Assembly (NCBI GenBank): GCA_002483285.1
Contig: DLHP01000011.1
Coordinates: 1 to 64,000, forward strand
Reading direction: 5' to 3'
Source of the DNA: Flavobacterium sp. UBA7665
GTDB lineage: Bacteria > Bacteroidota > Bacteroidia > Flavobacteriales > Flavobacteriaceae
DNA: 64,000 nucleotides
Positions 51,388 through 60,536 of the stretch are shown here, in pieces. The position numbers and the translations under genes were made by a program. The notes under the pieces are model-generated. The model searched no databases. It was given only the letters and a program-made list of their open reading frames with translations, and was not told the DNA's origin. The first letter of the stretch is position 1, and each line of letters opens with the position of its first letter.

Positions 51388-52311
51388 TCACTTCAAAAAA
51401 TCGATGTTGCGTTGCAAGCCCGAAAACTTGGTGCGCTTCACCGCCGAGTCCTTAAAAACCTTATTGAAAGTTTCCTGTGTAATCTCGTCCCAATCCTTTT
51501 TGGTCATTGCCAGCAAATCCGGGTTTGGGTTGAACAAGGGTTCGCTGTGCGGTTTGGAAAATCGGTTCCAGGGACATACATCCTGGCAAACGTCGCAACC
51601 AAACGCCCAATCATCGAACTGGCCTTTCATTTCCATGGGTAAGTTGTCCTTGAGTTCAATGGTGAAATACGAGATGCATTTGCCGCCGTCTACTACATAA
51701 GGCGCTACGATGGCTTGGGTTGGGCAGGCGTCGAGGCAGGCGGTACAGGTTCCGCAATGGTCGGTGACAGCATGGTCGTAGTGGAGTTCAAGGTCTACGA
51801 TGAGTTCGGCGATGAAATAAAAGGAGCCCGTTTTCTGGGTAAGCAAGTTGCTGTTCTTGCCTATCCAACCGAGCCCGCTTTTGGCAGCCCAGGCTTTATC
51901 CAATACCGGCGCCGAATCTACAAACGCGCGTCCGTGGACTTCGCCGATGGTTTCGCCAATCGAATGCAGCAATTCTCTTAACTTGTCCTTGATCACGAAA
52001 TGGTAATCCTGCCCATACGCATACTTCGATATCTTGTAGCTCTCGGGGTTTTGGGTTTGGGCCGGATAATAATTGAGTAACAACGAAATCACACTTTTGG
52101 CACCGTCAACGAGCAAAGTCGGGTCGAGGCGCTTATCGAAATGGTTTTCCATATAGGCCATTTCGCCATGCATTTGGTTGTTGAGCCAGTTTTCTAAGCG
52201 TGGCGCTTCGGCTTCGAGGAAACCCGCTTTAGAAATACCGCACGACAAAAACCCGAGGCGCTGAGCTTCAGACTTGATAAAGGCGGTGTATTTTTCTTTG
52301 TTGTTGATCAA
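51388..52311 (-). CDS. queG: Epoxyqueuosine reductase QueG
   Basis: A 307-aa cobalamin-dependent iron-sulphur enzyme that makes queuosine from epoxyqueuosine in tRNA. The catalytic Asp132 is in FVDSAPVLDKAWAAKSGLGW. Two 4Fe-4S ferredoxin-like motifs are CGTCTACLDACP (Cys186-196) and CDVCQDVCPWN (Cys239-246), with Cys212 completing a cluster. It is slightly shorter than E. coli QueG, lacking the C-terminal HEAT-like extension. It follows the P450 and ruvB on the same strand. Confidence 0.96.
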   Translation of the reverse strand: MINNKEKYTAFIKSEAQRLGFLSCGISKAGFLEAEAPRLENWLNNQMHGEMAYMENHFDKRLDPTLLVDGAKSVISLLLNYYPAQTQNPESYKISKYAYGQDYHFVIKDKLRELLHSIGETIGEVHGRAFVDSAPVLDKAWAAKSGLGWIGKNSNLLTQKTGSFYFIAELIVDLELHYDHAVTDHCGTCTACLDACPTQAIVAPYVVDGGKCISYFTIELKDNLPMEMKGQFDDWAFGCDVCQDVCPWNRFSKPHSEPLFNPNPDLLAMTKKDWDEITQETFNKVFKDSAVKRTKFSGLQRNIDFLK

Positions 52312-52372
52312 GGCTTTCTGTTTACTACAAAGTTCGCAAAGATTTTCTCTTGTTTGGTTTTAATCGAAAGCT

Positions 52373-53719
52373 TTACCGCAAAGAGAAACGCACCGTTGCC
52401 CCGACCGGTTTCAACGTAATTAACGGATTGAACTGCACCGTTGGACTACTGCTTTTGATGTGGTATTTCCCCACAAGGTAAGACAGTGCCAATCCCATTT
52501 CATACATCGCAAATCCCATCCCGATACACATGCGCGGCCCGGCGCCAAACGGATAAAAATACTGCATCGACTGTTTGCGTTGCTCGCCTAAGAATCGTTC
52601 GGGGTTGAACCGTTCGGGGTTTTCCCAGTATTTGGGGTTGCGGTGCAACTCATAGAAAGACACTCCAATCAGGGTGCCTTTTTGAATGTGGTAGCCCAAA
52701 AGAGTGTCATCCACAATATTTTCACGGTCGGTGATCCAGGCGGGTGGATAAAGCCGCATCGATTCGTTGATGACCGCGTTGGTATAGGTCATTTTTTGGA
52801 GTTGCTCCACGACGTCTTGGGTTTGTGATGCAATCGCAGTCACTTCCTCGAACACCTTCTGCTGGATTTCGGGATGGTTGCCCAACAAATGCAGGGTAAA
52901 CGTGAGCGCGTTGGCCGTGGTTTCGTGGCCCGCAATGAACAGGATTTTGATTTCGTCGATAAGTTGTTGCGTAGCCATAGGCTGGCCGGTATCTTCATAA
53001 CGGGTGTCGAGCAACATGTCAAGCAGGTCATTGGGTTTGCTACCCGATTGAAGGCGCTGTTCAATGATTTCCTGGATAATCGCGTTGGTTTCGAGCGCCA
53101 TGTGTTGGTGCTTTTTAACCTGTCCGCTGAGCTTGTACCACCACGCTTTGTAGGGCGTCCGGATTTCCTTAATCAGGAACTCCTGCACCTCGCTGATGAT
53201 CACTTTGAGCCGTTCCATTTTAAGATCATCCGCCGAAAGCCTAAACAATGATTTCGCCACCACGTTAAACGCCAATTGGTTCATCACAGGGAAAAGCGCT
53301 ACTGCTTGGTCTTGGGGCAAATCTTTGAGTTCCCACAAGATGGTCTGCTGCATGTTCCCCGCGAGCTGGTTCATTTGCTGCTTGTGGAATGCGGGTTGGA
53401 TGAGCCGACGTTGCCTGAGCCAAAAATCGCCATTGACCGTGAGCAATCCGTGCCCTAGGTATTTGGAGATAAACTTGGTCTGCAACTCTGATTTCTGGTA
53501 GTTTTTCTGCTGCTGTTGCAGGATGTGCAGGGCCACGTCATTGTCTCGAGAAAGGATGACGTGTTTGCCGCGCCCAATCCTGAGCGAAAAGGTATCGCCA
53601 AAGCGGTCAAAAAATTCCTTGTGGAACGGGATGGGATTCTTACGGATGCGCTCGGCCTTTAGTAAGAAATGCACTATCGAGAGTTGCTTGGGATAATGGT
53701 ATTTCTTTTCAGACATCAT
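52373..53719 (-). CDS. Cytochrome P450
   Basis: A 448-aa P450 monooxygenase with AGHETT (263-268) for oxygen activation, ExxR (Glu319-Arg322) and the heme loop FGAGPRMCIG with Cys398. There is no N-terminal membrane helix and no reductase domain, so it needs separate electron partners; none is adjacent. Its CYP family and substrate cannot be told from sequence alone. It begins nine bases after ruvB and precedes queG by 61 bp. A GC-rich neighbourhood or different codon use is not evident, so it is not obviously imported. Confidence 0.95.
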   Translation of the reverse strand: MMSEKKYHYPKQLSIVHFLLKAERIRKNPIPFHKEFFDRFGDTFSLRIGRGKHVILSRDNDVALHILQQQQKNYQKSELQTKFISKYLGHGLLTVNGDFWLRQRRLIQPAFHKQQMNQLAGNMQQTILWELKDLPQDQAVALFPVMNQLAFNVVAKSLFRLSADDLKMERLKVIISEVQEFLIKEIRTPYKAWWYKLSGQVKKHQHMALETNAIIQEIIEQRLQSGSKPNDLLDMLLDTRYEDTGQPMATQQLIDEIKILFIAGHETTANALTFTLHLLGNHPEIQQKVFEEVTAIASQTQDVVEQLQKMTYTNAVINESMRLYPPAWITDRENIVDDTLLGYHIQKGTLIGVSFYELHRNPKYWENPERFNPERFLGEQRKQSMQYFYPFGAGPRMCIGMGFAMYEMGLALSYLVGKYHIKSSSPTVQFNPLITLKPVGATVRFSLR

Positions 53720-53728
53720 GCATCGGTT

Positions 53729-54751
53729 TTAAAAGAGTCCTCCTTGAAGATTGGTGTTGATTTTGCCAAGGTGCCTATAGGCTTTCTCGGTGACTTCGCG
53801 TCCGCGTGGGGTACGCATGATAAATCCTTCCTGGATCAGGAACGGTTCGTAGACTTCCTCGATGGTTTCGGCACTTTCTGAAACGGCGGTGGCCAGGGTT
53901 GAAATCCCAACCGGTCCTCCTTTGTATTTGTCGATGATGGTGCTCAGGATTTTGTTGTCCATTTCATCAAGTCCGTGGGCATCCACGTGTAACGCCTTGA
54001 GTGCATAACGGGCAATCTCGATCTCGATTTTCCCGTTGCCTTTGATTTGGGCAAAATCGCGTACTCGGCGCAAGAGTGAATTGGCGATACGCGGCGTACC
54101 GCGGCTGCGCCCTGCTATTTCTATGGCAGCTTCCATCGTAATAGGCATTTTGAGGATGGCGGCGCTGCGTTGTACGATGGTGGTGAGTAATTCGGTGGTG
54201 TAATATTGCAACCGGCTTTGGATGCCAAAACGCGCGCGCATCGGAGCCGTAAGCAATCCCGAGCGTGTTGTGGCACCGATTAAGGTAAACGGATTGAGGT
54301 TGATTTGTACCGTGCGTGCATTGGGTCCCGATTCGATCATAATGTCGATCTTGAAATCTTCCATTGCCGAATACAGGTACTCTTCGACGATTGGGCTCAA
54401 ACGGTGGATTTCGTCAATGAACAGCACATCGCGGTCATCGAGGTTGGTGAGTAATCCCGCGAGGTCACCCGGCTTGTCTAAAACAGGTCCTGAAGTAATC
54501 TTGATGCCAACGCCGAGCTCATTGGCCAAAATGTTGGCCAAAGTGGTTTTCCCCAATCCCGGAGGCCCGTGAAATAAAGTATGGTCTAAAGCTTCATTGC
54601 GTTGGTTGGCGGCTTCTACAAATACCTTGAGGTTCTCGAGGATCTGGTCCTGTCCGGCAAAGTCGTCAAACGAAAGCGGCCGGAGCTTTTTTTCAAGGTC
54701 GAGTTCTTCGGGTTTGAAGTTTTGGTTGGTGGGATCGAGGTTTTCGTTCAT
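53729..54751 (-). CDS. ruvB: Holliday junction branch migration ATPase RuvB
   Basis: A 340-aa AAA+ motor that drives branch migration with RuvA during recombination repair. Walker A is HGPPGLGKTT (about 61-70), Walker B DVLFIDEIHRLS, sensor IGATTRSGLLTAPMRARFG, and the C-terminal winged helix ends EGFIMRTPRGREVTEKAYRHLG. The start is the ATG at 54751 (MNENLDPTN); a longer open frame to 54811 would pass through the terminator hairpin. The -7 element lies only four bases before this ATG, so the mRNA may have almost no leader. Confidence 0.97.
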   Translation of the reverse strand: MNENLDPTNQNFKPEELDLEKKLRPLSFDDFAGQDQILENLKVFVEAANQRNEALDHTLFHGPPGLGKTTLANILANELGVGIKITSGPVLDKPGDLAGLLTNLDDRDVLFIDEIHRLSPIVEEYLYSAMEDFKIDIMIESGPNARTVQINLNPFTLIGATTRSGLLTAPMRARFGIQSRLQYYTTELLTTIVQRSAAILKMPITMEAAIEIAGRSRGTPRIANSLLRRVRDFAQIKGNGKIEIEIARYALKALHVDAHGLDEMDNKILSTIIDKYKGGPVGISTLATAVSESAETIEEVYEPFLIQEGFIMRTPRGREVTEKAYRHLGKINTNLQGGLF

Positions 54752-54755
54752 GCTA

Positions 54756-54763
54756 CAAATATA
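54756..54763 (-). promoter_or_regulatory. -7 element of ruvB, close to the start codon
   Basis: The minus strand reads TATATTTG, an exact TAnnTTTG match, with only four bases between it and the ruvB ATG. This predicts a leaderless or nearly leaderless mRNA. Confidence 0.55.
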
Positions 54764-54784
54764 GCTAAATGTGTGGCGCAAATA

Positions 54785-54814
54785 AAAATGCCTTTCGTTT
54801 CGGAAAGGCATTTT
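54785..54814 (-). terminator. Terminator of the act-cta operon
   Basis: Perfect 12-bp arms at 54785-54796 and 54803-54814 surround a 6-base loop. It lies just after the ctaD stop in the direction of transcription, with T-rich sequence following on the minus strand. Confidence 0.93.
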
Positions 54815-54827
54815 CTATGTTTTGATG

Positions 54828-56636
54828 TTAGTGGTGTAATTCTTCTTCACCTGGCATCATCGGGACGTTCTGAGGAACGAAATCTTCTTCATGACCCGGT
54901 TTGCTGTAATCGTATGGCCAACGGTGTACGTGAGGGATTTCTCCTTCCCAGTTTCCGTGGATGTGTTTGATGGGCGCTGTCCACTCTAAAGTAGTAGAAC
55001 GCCATGGATTCTGTACAGTGCGTTTTCCGTAGAAGATGCTAACGAAGAAGTTGTAGAGGAACACCAATTGGAAGGCTCCACCTACCAAAGCGAAAGTGGT
55101 CATCAACACGTTTACGTTTTGCAAATCATCGAACAACGGGAAGTTGGTGTTGGTGTAGTAACGTCTCGGGAGACCAGCCAATCCGATGAAGTGCATCGGG
55201 AAGAATACGCCGTAAGCGCAAACCGTAGTGACCCAGAAGTGTACAAATCCTAAATTCTTGTTGAGCATCCTTCCGAACATTTTAGGATACCAGTGGTAGA
55301 TCCCGGCGAACATCCCGTAAAGGGCAGAAATACCCATTACAAGGTGGAAGTGTGCCACTACAAAGTACGTATCGTGAACGTTGATGTCAAGGGTGGAGTC
55401 TCCGAGGATAATTCCGGTAAGACCTCCGGTAATGAAAGTCGAAACGAATCCGATTGAATACAACATGGCTGGGTTCATTTGCAGGTTACCCTTCCATAAA
55501 GTGGTAATCCAGTTAAAGGCTTTTACCGCCGATGGAATCGCAATCAACAAAGTCGTAAAGGTAAACACCGATCCGAGGAATGGATTCATACCCGACATAA
55601 ACATGTGGTGACCCCAAACGATTGTCGAAAGGAATGCGATAGCCAAAATCGACATAATCATCGCACGGTAACCGAAAATCGGCTTACGTGAATTGGTTGC
55701 CATAATTTCTGATACCAATCCCATCGCTGGTAGGATTACTATATACACTTCGGGGTGACCCAAAAACCAGAACAAGTGTTCAAAGAGTACCGGTGAACCG
55801 CCTTGGTAGTGCAATACTTCTCCGGCGATGTAAATGTCTGAAAGGAAAAATGAAGTTCCGAAACTTCTGTCCATGATGAGCAAAAGCGCGGCCGACAAAA
55901 GTACCGGGAACGATACGATACCAATCACCGCAGTGATAAAGAATGCCCAAATAGTAAGTGGCAATCTGGTCATCGACATTCCTTTGGTTCTCAAGTTGAT
56001 TACCGTTACCACGTAGTTCAAAGAACCTAAAAGTGAAGAAGCGATAAATACAGCCATAGAAACCAACCACAAAGTCATACCTGTACCCGACCCGCCAATA
56101 GCTTGCGGTAAGGCACTTAACGGTGGATAAATCGTCCATCCTGCCGAAGCTGGTCCTGACTCTACAAATAGTGAAGAGACCATGATACAACTAGACGTAA
56201 AGAACAACCAGTAAGACACCATGTTCAGGAAGCCCGACGCCATGTCTCGCGCTCCAATCTGAAGCGGAATCAAGAGGTTACTAAAGGTTCCAGACAAGGC
56301 CGCCGTCAATACAAAGAATACCATGATGGTTCCGTGTATGGTAACCAGCGCCAAATAAATGTCATTGGTCATAACGCCGTTTGGTGCAAACTTGTCCCCC
56401 AAAAGGAAGTTGAAAATCTTAAACGACTCTTCGGGCCAAGCCAATTGCATCCTGAAAAGCATGGACATTCCAACCCCGATAATTCCCATGATGATACCTG
56501 TAATGAGGTATTGCTTGGAAATCATCTTATGATCGATCGAAAAGATATATTTGGTGATGAAAGTATCTTTATGGTGGTGTTCATGATCGTGATCATGTGC
56601 GTGGTCGTGAGCGTGATCGTGAGCTTCTGCTGACAT
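54828..56636 (-). CDS. ctaD: Cytochrome c oxidase subunit I
   Basis: A 602-aa heme-copper oxidase catalytic subunit with about 12 helices. The CuB/active-site motifs are present: LGHPEVYIVILP with the His-Tyr pair, VWGHHMFMSG, and HDTYFVVAHFHLVMG with heme a and a3 ligands. The first His for heme a is in LVTIHGTIMVFF. The N-terminal tail is unusual: ten His among the first 22 residues, alternating with Asp, Ala and Glu, before the first helix. It is the last gene of the act-cta operon. Confidence 0.96.
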   Translation of the reverse strand: MSAEAHDHAHDHAHDHDHEHHHKDTFITKYIFSIDHKMISKQYLITGIIMGIIGVGMSMLFRMQLAWPEESFKIFNFLLGDKFAPNGVMTNDIYLALVTIHGTIMVFFVLTAALSGTFSNLLIPLQIGARDMASGFLNMVSYWLFFTSSCIMVSSLFVESGPASAGWTIYPPLSALPQAIGGSGTGMTLWLVSMAVFIASSLLGSLNYVVTVINLRTKGMSMTRLPLTIWAFFITAVIGIVSFPVLLSAALLLIMDRSFGTSFFLSDIYIAGEVLHYQGGSPVLFEHLFWFLGHPEVYIVILPAMGLVSEIMATNSRKPIFGYRAMIMSILAIAFLSTIVWGHHMFMSGMNPFLGSVFTFTTLLIAIPSAVKAFNWITTLWKGNLQMNPAMLYSIGFVSTFITGGLTGIILGDSTLDINVHDTYFVVAHFHLVMGISALYGMFAGIYHWYPKMFGRMLNKNLGFVHFWVTTVCAYGVFFPMHFIGLAGLPRRYYTNTNFPLFDDLQNVNVLMTTFALVGGAFQLVFLYNFFVSIFYGKRTVQNPWRSTTLEWTAPIKHIHGNWEGEIPHVHRWPYDYSKPGHEEDFVPQNVPMMPGEEELHH

Positions 56637-56677
56637 AATTGTTTACTTTATATGTTTTTACTTTAATTCTGGAGATC

Positions 56678-57823
56678 TTATTTTGCCGCAACTGCGGTAG
56701 CCATTTTAGAGGTATCGGCCGGTTTGGCAGGCGCATCAGCGGGTGCATCTGCAGCAGCCGAAGCTTTTACTTCTTCAACAATTGTTGGCTTTGTAGCCAA
56801 CCATTTTTTGTACTCGGCTGGCGTGTCCACCACAATTTTCATTTGCATGTTGTAGTGCGACGACCCACAAATTTTGTTACAAAGCAATAAGTAATCGAAA
56901 GTGTAGGGATCTAATGCTGCTTCGCCTTTGGCTACCAATTCTGTACTTTTCTTGGCACGAATGGCGTTGATGTTGGCCACTTTCTCTTGCATGAAGGTCA
57001 TGTCGCGCATTTCCTGAGTGGTATGAATCGGCTCGAACGCAAACTCGGTTACCATTCCCGGAACACAGTTCATCTGTGCGCGGAAGTGTGGCATATAAGC
57101 CGAGTGCAATACATCCTGCGAACGGATCTTGAAGTGAACCTTTTTCCCTTTTGGCAAGTGGAGTTCGGTTACTACTTTGTCATCTTGGGCATATTTGTCG
57201 CCCATGTCTACTCCTAGTGAATTGACCCCTTCTATATATCTCACGTTGGCTTTCCCTAAAACTTCATCTTCACCGGCATATCGGGCAGTCCATTTGAACT
57301 GTTGGGCATAGAGTTCTATAACCACTGTATCTTCATCGTCCTCTACAAACATAATGTTGGTCCAGGCGTATAGTCCGTAGAGAATCAAACCCGCCAAAAC
57401 GATAGCCGGGATGACGCTCCAGATGAACTCGAGCCTGTTGTTGTCGGCAAAGTATAGCGCCTTTTGGTCTTTTCTTCCTCTGTATTTAAATGCAAACCAG
57501 TGCAGCAACGCTTGTGTAATGGTTTGTACCACAAAAATCAACACCCAGGTGATGTTCATGAGGTTGTCTACCAGGCTACCATGTGCCGATGAAGGCGTAT
57601 GCAAAACCAAGTGACCCCATTTGAGCAAACTGTAAATGGTCAGGATGTAGATGAATCCCAAAAAGGCAAACATCAAATAACCCTGAAGGTTATTGTCCTT
57701 GTCATCGGCTACCTGAGAATCGTTGGATTGGGCACCTACCTGAGTTAAATCGAATATTTTAGTCAATTGCCATAGTGCAACAGCCAATAAAACTAAAACT
57801 ATAATTACCAACAAACTTGTCAT
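56678..57823 (-). CDS. ctaC: Cytochrome c oxidase subunit II
   Basis: A 381-aa CuA-bearing subunit. N-terminal helices (about 5-20, 50-70 and 90-115) precede the cupredoxin domain; the first CuA His is in DVLHSAYMPHFRAQMNCVPGM and the CuA loop is LLCNKICGSSHYNMQM (two Cys, His and Met). The residue between the two Cys that is usually Glu is Lys here. The C-terminus is an Ala/Pro-rich extension of about 30 residues. There is an extra N-terminal helix compared with the E. coli type, and no fused cytochrome c domain, so the electron donor is separate, probably ActE or another Act heme. Confidence 0.94.
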   Translation of the reverse strand: MTSLLVIIVLVLLAVALWQLTKIFDLTQVGAQSNDSQVADDKDNNLQGYLMFAFLGFIYILTIYSLLKWGHLVLHTPSSAHGSLVDNLMNITWVLIFVVQTITQALLHWFAFKYRGRKDQKALYFADNNRLEFIWSVIPAIVLAGLILYGLYAWTNIMFVEDDEDTVVIELYAQQFKWTARYAGEDEVLGKANVRYIEGVNSLGVDMGDKYAQDDKVVTELHLPKGKKVHFKIRSQDVLHSAYMPHFRAQMNCVPGMVTEFAFEPIHTTQEMRDMTFMQEKVANINAIRAKKSTELVAKGEAALDPYTFDYLLLCNKICGSSHYNMQMKIVVDTPAEYKKWLATKPTIVEEVKASAAADAPADAPAKPADTSKMATAVAAK

Positions 57824-57841
57824 CTGTTTTTGCTTTAAATA

Positions 57842-59416
57842 TTAATAATGAAAATGTTTACTTTCTTCAATGTATGGATTTCTTTTGGGCAATAACGGCG
57901 CTTTGGTCAAAGCGGTAAAGACCACAAAAATGAACAATCCAAGGAAGAATAATACCGAACCTATTTCGGCTACGCCGATGAACCATTGGTCGCCCACTGT
58001 TCCAGGCATAATCATATTGAAGAAATCGATGTAATGCCCTAACAAGATAACCGTTCCTGCCATAACCAATACCCAGGTAATTCTCTTGAAATCGGTGTTG
58101 ATCAGGATCAAGATAGGAAATACAAAGTTCATGACGACCGCGCCAAAGAAAGGCAGGTTGTACAATTCGATTCTAGTCACGAAATAAGTAACTTCTTCGG
58201 GAATATTAGCATACCAGATCAACATGAATTGTGAGAACCAAAGGTACGTCCAGAATACACTGATACCGAACATGAACTTGGCCAAATCGTGGATGTGGCT
58301 GGTGTTTACGTGCTCTAAATATCCTTTACCTTTAAGGTACAAAGTAACCATACAAATGGTGGTGATACCACTCACGAAGAAACTCGCAAACACATACCAG
58401 CCAAACAAGGTACTAAACCAGTGTGGGTCTACAGACATGATCCAATCCCACGACATGATAGATTCGGTTACGATAAAGAATACGAGGAATCCTGCAGACA
58501 TTTTGAAGTTTTTCTTGTAGAACGAATCATCGTTCGATTCATCTTGTGCCAAACAGTTTTTTCTTGAGAAGTGACGATACAAGTTCCAACCAATAAGGAA
58601 TATGGCAGCCCTTGCAATCCAGAAACCAAAATTGAGGTAACCCGATTTGTTGGCGATAAGGTGGTCGTAATTGGCATGCTTAGGATCGGTAACACCTTCA
58701 ACCATCCAAGGAAATAGGTGGTTCATGTGCATTCCGCAAAGAATCAGCACCACAAAGAAAATCACCGAACCTACCGGAAGGTAAGCCGTAATTCCCTGCA
58801 TCACCCGGAACAATACCGGGGACCAGCCAGCCTGTGCTACCTGTTGAATCGCGTAAAATGCCAAAACACCCATCGCAATCAACATAAAGAAAATACAAGC
58901 CACGTACAATGCAGCCCAAGGCTTGTTTTGCAACTGGGTCAATACGTGTTTCAAATGGGCTTCGTGCTCGGCATGAGCGTCATGCGCTTCTGCTTTTTTC
59001 TCGTGTACGGCAGGCGCTTCTTCGTGTGTTTGCTCCGCTTGTTCGCTAACGCTCGAGCCGGCTGCTGCTACTTCTGTAGCAGGAACAACTGAAATCGTAT
59101 CGGCGTGCATCGTATCAAGATTTTTTTCTGCTACGTTGGCTTCGGCGTGGGCTGCAACTGTTGCAGCAGTATCAGTCTTCGCTTCGTGGGCTTCGTGAGC
59201 CTCGGCTGCGGGCGCCGCTTCGTGGGCATCGTGACCTGCGGCTTCGTGTCCGACAGCTTCGTGTCCTCCGCCGTGACCGTGGCTTTGGGCAGCAAGGATT
59301 TGCTCCACTTCCTTAATATCTTTTGGTGCAGTTAAAAAACCATATCCTATCCCAAGGATACCAAGAACCATCAGGATAAAAGAAAATGTTTTTAATTTAC
59401 TTGAAAATGTGTACAT
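57842..59416 (-). CDS. actF: Alternative complex III subunit ActF with His-rich loop
   Basis: A 524-aa polytopic NrfD-like relative of the Act quinol:electron-acceptor oxidoreductase. Helices begin with one at about 11-29, then the rest from about 165 to 505 (including NLFPW-type WMVEGVTDPKHANYD loops). Between them, residues 46-157 form a low-complexity stretch very rich in His, Ala and Glu (17 His by count). It is absent from typical family descriptions and has the look of a metal-binding or disordered linker. Gene order after actE is canonical. Confidence 0.9.
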   Translation of the reverse strand: MYTFSSKLKTFSFILMVLGILGIGYGFLTAPKDIKEVEQILAAQSHGHGGGHEAVGHEAAGHDAHEAAPAAEAHEAHEAKTDTAATVAAHAEANVAEKNLDTMHADTISVVPATEVAAAGSSVSEQAEQTHEEAPAVHEKKAEAHDAHAEHEAHLKHVLTQLQNKPWAALYVACIFFMLIAMGVLAFYAIQQVAQAGWSPVLFRVMQGITAYLPVGSVIFFVVLILCGMHMNHLFPWMVEGVTDPKHANYDHLIANKSGYLNFGFWIARAAIFLIGWNLYRHFSRKNCLAQDESNDDSFYKKNFKMSAGFLVFFIVTESIMSWDWIMSVDPHWFSTLFGWYVFASFFVSGITTICMVTLYLKGKGYLEHVNTSHIHDLAKFMFGISVFWTYLWFSQFMLIWYANIPEEVTYFVTRIELYNLPFFGAVVMNFVFPILILINTDFKRITWVLVMAGTVILLGHYIDFFNMIMPGTVGDQWFIGVAEIGSVLFFLGLFIFVVFTALTKAPLLPKRNPYIEESKHFHY

Positions 59417-59446
59417 AGCTAATTCAGATCAGTTTGTTCTACAATT

Positions 59447-59992
59447 TTAATTACCGTTTTTGAGTTTCATCACATAAGCTGAAACCAACCAACGCTCGTG
59501 CGTGTTCAATTGATTGGCATAAGAACCCATTGAATTTAGCCCGTATGTTTGTACATGAAAGACACTGCCTTCAGTAATCGGACGATCCTTATAACTTGGA
59601 ACTCCGAGGAATTTGCCTTGTGTCACTAGCTTTCCTTTTCCATCTCCGGCATTGCCATGGCAAATCCCGCAATAGATTTCGTAAAGCTGTTTGGCATTGT
59701 TCATATCGACTGCCGTAGAATCAAGTGGCGACTTAAGGCTGGATCTTGCTGCTTCGAGGCCTGCGGTGGTATTTGGATACTCATAAACCTCATATCCGCG
59801 ATTGATGGTTCCCGCCACCGGAAGTTGTCCTTCTTTACCATTTTTGAAAGCACCCGACTCTGAGTATGTCTCATAACTAACGCCTTCATACATATTGGGC
59901 ATGTATTGGTAATTTGGCTGCGACTTGTCATGACAAGAAGAAACTAAAATAGCCAGGCAAACTAAAAGTGATATTTTATATACGCTTTTCAT
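59447..59992 (-). CDS. actE: Alternative complex III cytochrome c subunit ActE
   Basis: A 181-aa lipoprotein (lipobox VSSC, Cys20) with one c-type heme site CGICH (Cys108, Cys111, His112). A probable Met ligand lies downstream in GLNSMGSYANQL. ActE carries electrons from the Act core toward the oxidase. The start is placed at 59992 because this gives a clean lipoprotein signal; an earlier ATG at 60004 overlaps the actD stop. It follows actD by four bases. Confidence 0.93.
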   Translation of the reverse strand: MKSVYKISLLVCLAILVSSCHDKSQPNYQYMPNMYEGVSYETYSESGAFKNGKEGQLPVAGTINRGYEVYEYPNTTAGLEAARSSLKSPLDSTAVDMNNAKQLYEIYCGICHGNAGDGKGKLVTQGKFLGVPSYKDRPITEGSVFHVQTYGLNSMGSYANQLNTHERWLVSAYVMKLKNGN

Positions 59993-59996
59993 AGGA

Positions 59997-60536
59997 TTAC
60001 TCATGATCGTGCTTTTCAATTACTTTAACTTCTACCGCTCCGGTGTTTTGGAAGAATGAAACCATATCGGACTCATTGTCTTTACCGCCAACCGAAACCT
60101 CCATTAAGAAATGGTCGTCTGTGGTTCTCACGTCCGGATTTTCTGCTTTTTTGAATGGCCACAACTTACTTCTCATGTAGAAAGTAATTACCATTAAGTG
60201 GGCTGCGAAAAATACGGTCTCTTCAAACATAATCGGCACAAACGCCGGCATGTTCTGGATGTAGCTGAAACTTGGCTTACCTCCAATATCCTGTGGCCAA
60301 TCCTGGATCATGACGAAATCCATCAATGTGGTTCCGAAAGTGAGCCCGCACAAACCATAGATAAAAGCGCAAATAGCGATTCTGGTGGTAGCCAATCCCA
60401 TTGCCTTATCAAGGCCGTGAACCGGGAAAGGGGTAAAAACTTCTTCAATATGGTGATGTGCGGCCCGTGTTTTTTTCACGGCGTCCATCAATATTTCATC
60501 GTCATTATAAATGGCGTAAATAACTTTATTACTCAT
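59997..60536 (-). CDS. actD: Alternative complex III subunit ActD (DUF3341)
   Basis: A 179-aa subunit with an N-terminal DUF3341 segment (MSNKVIYAIYNDDEILMDAV, then IEEVFTPFPVHGLDKAMG) and two membrane helices (about 53-75 and 95-125), then a soluble C-terminal domain. The length is normal for ActD. Its ATG overlaps the actC stop by eight bases, and it is followed closely by actE. Confidence 0.93.
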   Translation of the reverse strand: MSNKVIYAIYNDDEILMDAVKKTRAAHHHIEEVFTPFPVHGLDKAMGLATTRIAICAFIYGLCGLTFGTTLMDFVMIQDWPQDIGGKPSFSYIQNMPAFVPIMFEETVFFAAHLMVITFYMRSKLWPFKKAENPDVRTTDDHFLMEVSVGGKDNESDMVSFFQNTGAVEVKVIEKHDHE

